Source of the DNA: Fidelibacterota bacterium
GTDB lineage: Bacteria > Fidelibacterota > Marinisomatia > Marinisomatales > J089
Direction of reading: 5' to 3'
NCBI GenBank assembly: GCA_003695105.1
Contig: RFIZ01000183.1
Span: forward strand, 1 to 5,739
Length of the DNA: 5,739 bases
Shown in pieces: positions 1-5,739 of the stretch. Both the position numbers and the translations under genes were made by a program. Within the stretch, counting starts at the first letter, position 1. Each line of letters begins with the position of its first letter. The notes below the pieces were generated by a model. The model worked only from the letters and a program-made list of their open reading frames with translations, did no database searches and was not told where the DNA came from.

Positions 1-463
1 CATCACGCTGGCCAAACAGGGCTATTTCGACGGAACCACCTTTCATCGGGTCATCCCCGGTTTTGTTATTCAGGGCGGTGATCCCAACAGCCGCTTGCCG
101 GACCGCTCCCTGCACGGAGAAGGCGGCCATGCCGGGAAATATTATGGTCTGGGGGATAAAAACGATCCGGAGACCTGGACGCTTCCGGCCGAATTCAATG
201 ACCGGCCCCACCTGCGGGGCACCCTGTCCATGGCCCGGACTCCGGACCCCAACAGCGCCGGCAGCCAGTTCTTTATCTGTGTACAACCGGTTCCCCGTCT
301 GGATCACAACTATACTGTATTCGGTCAGGTCATCCGGGGGATGGATGTAGTCGATCATATCGTGAGCGTTCCCCGGGACGAACGGGACAATCCGTTGGAT
401 CCCATTCCCATGACCGTGAAAATCGTACCGTTGAAACTATTGAAGGACCAATTGAAATCGTGA
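1..463 (+). CDS. Cyclophilin-type peptidyl-prolyl cis-trans isomerase (5' end missing)
   Basis: Catalyses cis-trans isomerisation of Xaa-Pro bonds during protein folding. The gene enters from the left edge; in-frame codons begin at base 2 and 153 residues are visible before TGA at 461-463. Cyclophilin signatures are clear: FHRVIPGFVIQGGD (visible residues 14-27) with the catalytic Arg at 16 and the Gln at 24, then LRGTLSMA (71-78), NSAGSQFFI (84-92) and YTVFGQV. Compared with human CypA, the Trp121 position is Arg and His126 is Tyr; departures at these sites occur in bacterial members. The loop between GGD and the AEFN motif (about residues 28-62) is longer than usual. The start is outside the window, so a signal peptide and hence a periplasmic or cytoplasmic location cannot be judged. 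The ATG at 95 lies inside the domain (a shadow frame lies at 63) and is not a credible start. The stop overlaps the patatin GTG by 4 bp, implying co-transcription and coupling. Confidence 0.94.
   Translation, partial: ITLAKQGYFDGTTFHRVIPGFVIQGGDPNSRLPDRSLHGEGGHAGKYYGLGDKNDPETWTLPAEFNDRPHLRGTLSMARTPDPNSAGSQFFICVQPVPRLDHNYTVFGQVIRGMDVVDHIVSVPRDERDNPLDPIPMTVKIVPLKLLKDQLKS
442..447 (+). promoter_or_regulatory. Probable ribosome binding site for the patatin gene
   Basis: GAAGGA lies 12 bases upstream of the GTG at 460, inside the end of the cyclophilin gene. The spacing is somewhat long, but no ATG or TTG start in this frame lies closer. It supports GTG as the start, together with the 4-bp GTGA stop-start overlap. 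Confidence 0.5.
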
Positions 464-1365
464 AATCCCGCCGCACGATCGGATTGTCGTTGGGAGGAGG
501 GGGAGCCCGGGGTGCCGCCCATATCGGTGTCCTGAAAGCGTTTCGGGAGGCTGGAATTCCGGTGGACCGCATCGCCGGAACCAGTATCGGCGCGATCGTG
601 GGCGCCATGTACGCGGCAACGCTGGATCCCCAATTTGTGGAGGATCGTTTCCGGGCATTTCTCCAGAGTGACATTTTTCACCAGTTGGGTACGGAAGCCC
701 TGCAAAAGGACCGGGATCCCGATTCCTTTCTGGAACAGATCGCCAAAAAAGTGCAGGATCGTCTGGTCATTATGATGGCCCTGAGTCGGACATCCGTGAT
801 TAAACGGCAGCGGCTGGAACGGGTGATCGATTACCTGTTGCCGGTTCAGACCTTTGCCGAACTGAAAATTCCCCTGGATGTCATGGTCACGGACCTGGTG
901 TCGGGAAACAATCTTTGTTATCAATCGGGCAATCTGGTGGAAGCGGTCATCCAGAGTTCCTCGATCCCCGGCTTTGTTCCTCCTACCTCCAGCAACGGGA
1001 AACTGCTGGTGGACGGCGGGGTGGGCGTCCCCAACCCGGTACCGGAACTGAGACACAAGGTAGACATCGTCGTGGCCGTCGATATTGCCCGGCGAAATCG
1101 CTGGGAAGGGGAGCCGGAACAGATTCTGGACATCATTTCGCGTACCGAAGCCATCACCTCCCGGCACCTGAACGACCTCCTGTTACAGCAGGCCGACGTG
1201 GTGATCCGTCCTGAAGTTCTGGGTTTGCACTGGTCGGAATTCGGTCATTTCGATCAATTGGTGGAAAACGGGTATCGGGCCGGGCGGGAGGCCCTGACAT
1301 CGGTGCAAAAACACATGACGGTTTCCTGGTGGAACCGTCTCTTGTTCTGGCGGAAAACAGCATGA
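460..1365 (+). CDS. Patatin-like phospholipase / RssA-type serine esterase
   Basis: A 301-residue protein of the bacterial patatin family, close in length to E. coli RssA. Patatins are acyl hydrolases using a Ser-Asp dyad. All elements are present: the glycine-rich oxyanion motif GGGGARGAAHIGVL (residues 12-25), the nucleophile elbow GTSIG (40-44, Ser42) and the DGG motif with catalytic Asp185. No signal peptide is visible, so it is probably cytoplasmic or on the inner face of the membrane. The C-terminus SWWNRLLFWRK (289-299) is rich in Trp and basic residues and could touch the membrane interface (inference). The GTG start gives the glycine motif at the usual distance from the N-terminus, and the start overlaps the upstream stop (GTGA, 460-463). 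The physiological substrate cannot be read from sequence; phospholipid or lysophospholipid acyl esters are the family expectation. No response-regulator partner (RssB) is visible in the window. Confidence 0.93.
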   Translation: MKSRRTIGLSLGGGGARGAAHIGVLKAFREAGIPVDRIAGTSIGAIVGAMYAATLDPQFVEDRFRAFLQSDIFHQLGTEALQKDRDPDSFLEQIAKKVQDRLVIMMALSRTSVIKRQRLERVIDYLLPVQTFAELKIPLDVMVTDLVSGNNLCYQSGNLVEAVIQSSSIPGFVPPTSSNGKLLVDGGVGVPNPVPELRHKVDIVVAVDIARRNRWEGEPEQILDIISRTEAITSRHLNDLLLQQADVVIRPEVLGLHWSEFGHFDQLVENGYRAGREALTSVQKHMTVSWWNRLLFWRKTA

Positions 1366-1396
1366 AATTCGTTACTTCTACGGTTTGTTTTCATCC

Positions 1397-1402
1397 AAAG
1401 GA
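1397..1402 (+). promoter_or_regulatory. Ribosome binding site that sets the dsbD start
   Basis: AAAGGA sits 6 bases upstream of the ATG at 1409. This favours ATG 1409 over the in-frame TTG at 1385, which would put the ribosome binding site inside the coding region and add eight residues ahead of a normal signal peptide. Confidence 0.75.
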
Positions 1403-1408
1403 TCTCTC

Positions 1409-3286
1409 ATGAAACAGAACACACTCTTCTTCCTCACTCTGGCTCTCCTGGTAACGGCTGTTCCCGCCGGACTCCGCGGGCAGTTCACCGATCCCGTGAC
1501 GGTCACGGCGCGGGTCGAGGAGAATCCCCGGGCGGGAGAAGTCGTCTCGGTTTTGATTACTACTGCTATGGACCCGGAATGGCACATCTACGCCGTTCGT
1601 AACGTATCCGGCGGACCGATCCCGTCCCGCTTCGATGTCCGGGGAGACATCGTGGAACGGGTGGGCGCCGTACGCGAGCCGGACCCGGAAGTCGTTTTCG
1701 ACGAAGGCTTTGAAATCGAAACCCGTATCCATCCCGGAATCACCGAATTTGAAATCCCGGTTCAGCTGAAGCAGGATCTACCCCCGGGTGATTATACCCT
1801 AACGGCGGCGGCCTTTTACCAGGTCTGCAATAACGCCATGTGTTTCCCGCCCAAAGAAGTGACCGTCCCTGTGACGCTGACCGTGGAAGCGGGGGCGCCC
1901 CGACCGGATCACACCGCTCTTCTGACCGAGGAGCCGGAACAGGATTACGGCAATCTGGTGCTGGGGGAAGAAATCGAGAAAGGGATCTGGTCTTTCATCC
2001 TGCTGGCTTTGTCCATGGGTTTTTTGGCTCTCCTGACACCGTGTGTGTTTCCCATGATTCCCATCACCGTGTCCTATTTCACCCACCAGGGAGAGCTGGA
2101 AGGACGCAGTCCCCTGAAACAGGCCCTGGTGTACACCCTGGGGATCATCGCCACCTTTACGATTTTGGGTTTACTGCTGGCGGTCTTTTTGGGGGCCGGC
2201 GGAGCCAACCAAATTGCCGCCAACCCGTGGGTCAACCTGTTCATCGGCGGACTGTTCATTTATTTTGCCCTGAGTCTGTTTGGGATGTACGAGATTCAAT
2301 TGCCGGCCGGTCTGCGGCAGTTTGCCCTGAAGAACGAATCCCGGGCCGGCTATGTAGGGGTCCTGTTCATGGCCCTGACCTTTACCTTTACCTCCTTCAC
2401 CTGTACGGTACAATTTTTGGGTCTGCTGCTGGTGGCGGCCGCCCAGGGACAGTGGTTTTGGCCCATCATCGGCATGCTGGTGTTCAGTTCCGCCTTTGCC
2501 TTGCCTTTTTTCTTCCTGGCGCTTTTTCCCCAGTACCTGGCCAAAATGCCCAAATCCGGCGGCTGGCTGAATGCCGTGAAAGTGGTGATGGGTTTTCTGG
2601 AACTGGCGGCGGCGTTCAAATTCCTCAGCAATACCGATCTGGTTCTGGGATGGGGCATTTTCACCCATAATTCCGTCCTGGCTGTGTGGACCATGATCAT
2701 GCTGTTCACCGGTCTCTATCTGCTGGGGAAGATTCAATTGCCCCACGACTCCCGGCTGGAGAGCATCGGGGTGGGTCGCATGCTGTTGAGTCTGTTTTTC
2801 CTGACCTTTGGATTGTATTTGGGGACCGGCTTGTTCGGCCGTCCGATCCACGGATTGATTTACAGCTATCTTCCTCCAGCCCTGGAGAACGGTCAGATTG
2901 CCGCTTCCGGTACCGCTGAAGAGGAAGAGTTGCACTGGATCCAGGATCTGGAGGAAGGTCTGGCGGAAGCCCGACGCACGGGTAAACCCGTCTTTATCGA
3001 TTTCACCGGCTATACCTGTACCAATTGCCGTTGGATGGAATCCAACGTGTTCACCCGGCCGGAAGTGCAGGAGCGCTTCCGCCAGTTTGTTCTGGTGCGG
3101 CTCTACACGGATGGGGGAGAAAATTATCGGGAAAAACAACAGTACGAAATCGATCGGTTCGGGACCGCCGCCCTGCCTTTTTACGTCATATTGAGCCCGG
3201 ACAACGAAGAAATCGCCCGCTTCCCGGGACTGTCACGGGATGTAAACCAATTCATCGATTTTCTGGACATGGGTCTGGAACAATAA
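1409..3286 (+). CDS. dsbD: Thiol:disulfide interchange protein DsbD (transmembrane disulfide reductase)
   Basis: A 625-residue inner-membrane protein that passes electrons from cytoplasmic thioredoxin to periplasmic thiol proteins. All three DsbD modules are present. A signal peptide (about residues 1-20, ending VPA) leads to the periplasmic alpha domain, with the WHIY motif near its start and the redox pair CNNAMC (Cys140, Cys145) followed by FPP. The membrane beta domain (about 193-480) has roughly eight hydrophobic segments and the two conserved cysteines: LTPCVFPMIP (Cys212) in the first and SFTCTVQF (Cys332) in the fourth. The C-terminal thioredoxin-like gamma domain (about 510-625) has CTNC (Cys537, Cys540) and a cis-Pro at 590 (ALPFY). 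Six of six expected redox cysteines are present, so it should be active. The full three-domain form distinguishes it from short CcdA proteins. It lies 43 bp after the patatin gene and 16 bp before a thioredoxin lipoprotein, a likely redox partner. The start was chosen by ribosome binding site and signal peptide. Confidence 0.96.
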   Translation: MKQNTLFFLTLALLVTAVPAGLRGQFTDPVTVTARVEENPRAGEVVSVLITTAMDPEWHIYAVRNVSGGPIPSRFDVRGDIVERVGAVREPDPEVVFDEGFEIETRIHPGITEFEIPVQLKQDLPPGDYTLTAAAFYQVCNNAMCFPPKEVTVPVTLTVEAGAPRPDHTALLTEEPEQDYGNLVLGEEIEKGIWSFILLALSMGFLALLTPCVFPMIPITVSYFTHQGELEGRSPLKQALVYTLGIIATFTILGLLLAVFLGAGGANQIAANPWVNLFIGGLFIYFALSLFGMYEIQLPAGLRQFALKNESRAGYVGVLFMALTFTFTSFTCTVQFLGLLLVAAAQGQWFWPIIGMLVFSSAFALPFFFLALFPQYLAKMPKSGGWLNAVKVVMGFLELAAAFKFLSNTDLVLGWGIFTHNSVLAVWTMIMLFTGLYLLGKIQLPHDSRLESIGVGRMLLSLFFLTFGLYLGTGLFGRPIHGLIYSYLPPALENGQIAASGTAEEEELHWIQDLEEGLAEARRTGKPVFIDFTGYTCTNCRWMESNVFTRPEVQERFRQFVLVRLYTDGGENYREKQQYEIDRFGTAALPFYVILSPDNEEIARFPGLSRDVNQFIDFLDMGLEQ

Positions 3287-3287
3287 G

Positions 3288-3293
3288 AAAGGA
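3288..3293 (+). promoter_or_regulatory. Ribosome binding site for the thioredoxin lipoprotein gene
   Basis: AAAGGA lies 9 bases before the ATG at 3303, immediately after the dsbD TAA. The short 16-bp gap leaves no room for a terminator, supporting co-transcription with dsbD. Confidence 0.7.
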
Positions 3294-3302
3294 TACATAC
3301 GG

Positions 3303-3836
3303 ATGAGAAAAACAGGATGGTTCTTGATGATGCTGGCTGTCGTGGCCTGCGGGGGAAAGCCGGCCAAGAAAACAGCCGTACCGCGACCGGCCAATGCTGT
3401 GAAGGCGCCCCCTTTCACCCTTTCCGACACCCGGGGGAACTGGGTCTCTCTGCACGATCTGGAAGGCAAGGTCGTCCTCCTCAATTTCTGGGGAACCTGG
3501 TGTGCGCCCTGTCGCCGGGAAATCCCCGATTTTATCAAGGTCTATGATCAACTGAAGGATCAGGGACTGGAAATTGTCGGCATTGCCATCTCTTCCGGTT
3601 CACCCAGCGACATTGCCGCTTTCATGAAAAGCCGGGGAATGAATTATCTGGTCCTGACCGATATCGACGGTCAGGAAACCCAGATGGTGGCCCAGCATTA
3701 CGGGGAGGCCACGGGCGAGCCCATCAACGGGATTCCCACCACATTTATCATCGACCGGGAAGGGTATATCGTCAAACGCTATCTGGGACCCCAGACCGAA
3801 GCCACGTTATTGCAAGACATCAAACCCTACCTGTAG
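3303..3836 (+). CDS. TlpA/ResA-like thioredoxin-fold lipoprotein
   Basis: A 177-residue exported thiol-disulfide oxidoreductase. The N-terminus has a short basic start, a hydrophobic stretch and a lipobox VVAC, with Cys16 as the expected lipidated residue. The next residues are Gly-Gly rather than Asp, which by the E. coli Lol rule would favour outer-membrane sorting (inference). A Lys/Pro/Ala-rich linker (about 19-35) precedes a TlpA-type thioredoxin domain (about 36-177): FWGTWCAPC with the active pair Cys67 and Cys70, and the cis-Pro loop GIPTTFIID (Pro145). The WCAPC motif and the TlpA-type central insertion fit reducing periplasmic thioredoxins such as ResA/TlpA/CcmG. The natural electron donor would be the DsbD encoded 16 bp upstream. 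No cytochrome c maturation genes are in view, so a specific role in haem attachment is not shown; reduction of other envelope proteins or of a peroxidase is equally possible. Confidence 0.94.
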   Translation: MRKTGWFLMMLAVVACGGKPAKKTAVPRPANAVKAPPFTLSDTRGNWVSLHDLEGKVVLLNFWGTWCAPCRREIPDFIKVYDQLKDQGLEIVGIAISSGSPSDIAAFMKSRGMNYLVLTDIDGQETQMVAQHYGEATGEPINGIPTTFIIDREGYIVKRYLGPQTEATLLQDIKPYL

Positions 3837-3838
3837 CC

Positions 3839-5739
3839 ATGAAAAGACTGACCTTCCTTCTCCTGGGCGGAATTCTGGTATCATCGGCGGCAAGGGCCGG
3901 ACAACAGACCGGCTATTGGCAGCAACGGTTTCGCTACACCATGCAGGTGCAACTGCATCCGGAAGACCACCGGGTGGTTGCCCATTCCTCCATCGTCTAT
4001 GTGAATCAATCGCCGGATACGCTGGATCGGATTTATCTCCATTTGTATCCCCGGGCTTTCAATCCCAAATCGGTCAAATACAGGGAATTTTTACACGCCC
4101 TGGGCCGGCAGGGACGGGCCGCCGGATTCATGAAAAATCCCGAACCGTATGAATGGGATCTCCAAATACAGGACTTTTCCGCCACTACGTCTGATGGATC
4201 CGCTACCCAATCCTACGAGCTGGACGATACGATTTTCCGGACGCTGTTGCCGGTGCCGCTGGTTCCCGGTGATTCGGTGCGTCTGGAGCTGGATTGGACC
4301 CTGAAAGTGGGACGCATGTTCGAACGCGCCGGAGAAATCGACGGGCAGTACAATATGGCTCAGTGGTATCCCAAGTTGGTGGTGTACGATCAGACGGGCT
4401 GGCATCCGGACGTCTTTCATGCCGAAGGCGAGTTCTACGGCGAATACGGGGATTTCGATGTGACCCTGGACGTGCCGAACAATTATATCATCGGGGCCAC
4501 CGGAGTGGTGACGGAGGGGGATCCCGGCTGGGAGGCCGTGAGAGTGGACACATCCATGGGTTTTTCGGACTGGCTGGAACAGGCCCAATTCCCTGAGCCG
4601 GACAGCAGCCGGAGACGTGTCGTCCGGTTCCGGGCCCGGCAGGTCCACGATTTCGCCTGGGTGGCCTCTCCCGATTATGTATATGAATCCGGAGAATGGA
4701 ACGGTATCCAGGTGCATGTCCTCTACAACAAATCCCATCCCCAGTGGTCCAAAGTGGTCGTGCAGCGGGCCGAAGAAGCCCTCCGCTGGCTGTCCACTCA
4801 ATTCGGCCTGTATCCCTGGCCCCAAATGACCGTCACCGATCGCCTGCGGGGCGGGGGAATGGAATATCCCATGCTGGTGATGAACGGCCGGGAAAGCGAA
4901 GGGCTGATCGTCCATGAAATCGGACATAACTGGTTTTACGGTATTTTGGGAAATAATGAAGTGGACCAGGCCTGGCTGGATGAAGGCTTCACCACGTTTC
5001 AAACCCGCTGGCACGCCCTGACGGAATACCCCGGCGGCAACGCCCCGCGACCCTGGCTGAAACCCTACCAGCAAAAGTTTTGGAAATTCACTTCCTATTA
5101 CGACAATGACCAGTGGCGGGCCATCCGCGCCGTCACCAGCGGGTTCGACGAGCCGGTTCAACGGAAATCCTACCTCTACAAAAGCGGCGCCAATTACGGA
5201 GTCAACGCCTACACCAAACCATCGCTGATGCTCCATGAGTTGAAAGCCATTCTTGGGGAGCCGGTCTTTCTCTCTGCCATGCAGCATTATTTCCACTTGT
5301 GGGAATTGAAACATGTGGATGAATACCGCTTCCGTCAGGCTATCGAGGAAGCGGCCGGACGGGAACTGGACTGGTTCTTTGATCCCTGGTTGCACGACAC
5401 CCGTTATACGGATTTTCAACTGAAATCCCTCCGGTCCACTCCCAATCCCGACGGGACCTGGCATACGGTGGTGAAGGTCACCCAGCGGGGCGATCGCCTC
5501 CTGCCGCCGGTGGTGGATCTGGTGTTTCGGGACGGTTCCACGCAAAGACTCGCGGAACCGGATTTTCTGTGGCGCTGGGACTATACCCTGGAAGCCGACA
5601 GTCCCCAAAAGCCGGTAAAGGCAATCGTCGATCCCGATAATGATTTTCTGGACGTAGACCGCAGGAACAACTATTCCGGCGCCATGTCGCGGGAGATTCT
5701 GTTCAACTGGCCCGGCATGTCCTATCGTCCACGAAGCGC
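3839..5739 (+). CDS. Secreted M1-family zinc metallopeptidase (3' end missing)
   Basis: An exported gluzincin peptidase related to aminopeptidase N and LTA4 hydrolase; 633 codons are visible with no stop before the window edge. The N-terminus is a classic signal peptide (KR, then a Leu-rich core, AxA at 18-20, likely cleaved after Ala20). A beta-rich N-terminal domain (about 25-290) precedes the catalytic domain. The substrate-loop motif GGGMEYP (338-344) replaces the usual GxMEN. The zinc site is HEIGH (359-363) with the third ligand Glu382 in WLDEGF, exactly the HExxH-x18-E spacing. The probable transition-state Tyr is Tyr458 (AYTKP). DWFFDPW (511-517) marks the end of the helical region, followed by an Ig-like beta section ending near DPDN (598-601). 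ATG 3839 lies 2 bp after the preceding TAG with no clear ribosome binding site, suggesting translational coupling. Family members are aminopeptidases, but this variant's specificity is unknown. Confidence 0.94.
   Translation, partial: MKRLTFLLLGGILVSSAARAGQQTGYWQQRFRYTMQVQLHPEDHRVVAHSSIVYVNQSPDTLDRIYLHLYPRAFNPKSVKYREFLHALGRQGRAAGFMKNPEPYEWDLQIQDFSATTSDGSATQSYELDDTIFRTLLPVPLVPGDSVRLELDWTLKVGRMFERAGEIDGQYNMAQWYPKLVVYDQTGWHPDVFHAEGEFYGEYGDFDVTLDVPNNYIIGATGVVTEGDPGWEAVRVDTSMGFSDWLEQAQFPEPDSSRRRVVRFRARQVHDFAWVASPDYVYESGEWNGIQVHVLYNKSHPQWSKVVVQRAEEALRWLSTQFGLYPWPQMTVTDRLRGGGMEYPMLVMNGRESEGLIVHEIGHNWFYGILGNNEVDQAWLDEGFTTFQTRWHALTEYPGGNAPRPWLKPYQQKFWKFTSYYDNDQWRAIRAVTSGFDEPVQRKSYLYKSGANYGVNAYTKPSLMLHELKAILGEPVFLSAMQHYFHLWELKHVDEYRFRQAIEEAAGRELDWFFDPWLHDTRYTDFQLKSLRSTPNPDGTWHTVVKVTQRGDRLLPPVVDLVFRDGSTQRLAEPDFLWRWDYTLEADSPQKPVKAIVDPDNDFLDVDRRNNYSGAMSREILFNWPGMSYRPRS

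Noticed and set aside
712..721. Perfect 10-bp palindrome CGGGATCCCG
   Set aside because: It lies inside the patatin coding sequence, is a single short copy, and GGGATCCC-like strings arise readily from this codon usage.
355..1167. A 270-codon minus-strand open frame opposite the patatin gene
   Set aside because: The patatin frame carries all catalytic motifs. The antisense product resembles no known family and overlaps two real genes.
1385..1408. In-frame TTG as an earlier dsbD start
   Set aside because: The AAAGGA ribosome binding site at 1397-1402 lies between it and ATG 1409, and the signal peptide begins naturally at that ATG.
1366..1408. Possible promoter or terminator between the patatin gene and dsbD
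   Set aside because: The 43 bp is slightly AT-richer but holds no hairpin with a T-run and no pair of -35/-10-like boxes beyond chance; only the ribosome binding site is supportable.
1840..2670. A 276-codon plus-strand open frame inside dsbD
   Set aside because: It is out of frame with DsbD, rich in Arg, Gly, Pro and His, and is an overlapping-frame shadow.
2171..3139. A 322-codon minus-strand open frame opposite dsbD
   Set aside because: It mirrors the membrane and thioredoxin regions of DsbD, gives a Gln/His/Gly-rich product with no domain signature, and has no support from gene context.
4091..5608. A 505-codon open frame on the minus strand opposite the M1 peptidase
   Set aside because: The plus-strand frame has the signal peptide, zinc-site motifs and continuous domain structure. 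The antisense product is low-complexity-like, rich in Pro, Gly and His, with no recognisable motif, as expected for a mirror of GC-rich codons.

Overview
This window carries five tightly packed genes, all on the + strand. It shows no RNA genes, mobile elements, CRISPR arrays or recognisable repeats. Base composition is moderately GC-rich and looks even throughout, so nothing suggests recent transfer. The host is clearly a diderm (Gram-negative-type) bacterium, because four of the five products are secreted, membrane-bound, lipidated or of families common in such envelopes. The style of the DsbD and of the M1 peptidase resembles that seen in FCB-group and related lineages (Calditrichota, Marinimicrobia/Fidelibacterota, Bacteroidota relatives). 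That taxonomic guess is an inference from protein style only.

Layout: 1-463 is the 3' part of a cyclophilin-type peptidyl-prolyl isomerase. 460-1365 is an RssA-like patatin phospholipase/esterase whose GTG start overlaps the cyclophilin stop by 4 bp. After a 43-bp gap, 1409-3286 encodes a full-length thiol:disulfide interchange protein DsbD (periplasmic domain, eight membrane segments, C-terminal thioredoxin domain). After a 16-bp gap, 3303-3836 encodes a TlpA/ResA-like thioredoxin lipoprotein. After only 2 bp, 3839 to the window end encodes a secreted M1-family (gluzincin) metallopeptidase, still open at the edge.

The spacing suggests one transcription unit, or two: cyclophilin-patatin, then dsbD-tlpA-M1. 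No terminator or convincing promoter is visible in the 43-bp gap. The clearest functional link is between DsbD and the thioredoxin lipoprotein. DsbD moves reducing equivalents from cytoplasmic thioredoxin across the inner membrane, and a TlpA-like CxxC lipoprotein is a plausible periplasmic acceptor. Cyclophilin (proline isomerisation) and the exported peptidase fit a loose envelope protein-folding and turnover theme, but this is inference from proximity.

All five families are well known and I see no convincing evidence of a new system. The points most worth a second look are the variant catalytic motifs and unresolved C-terminus of the M1 peptidase, the atypical second membrane cysteine motif in DsbD, and the long loop insertion in the cyclophilin.
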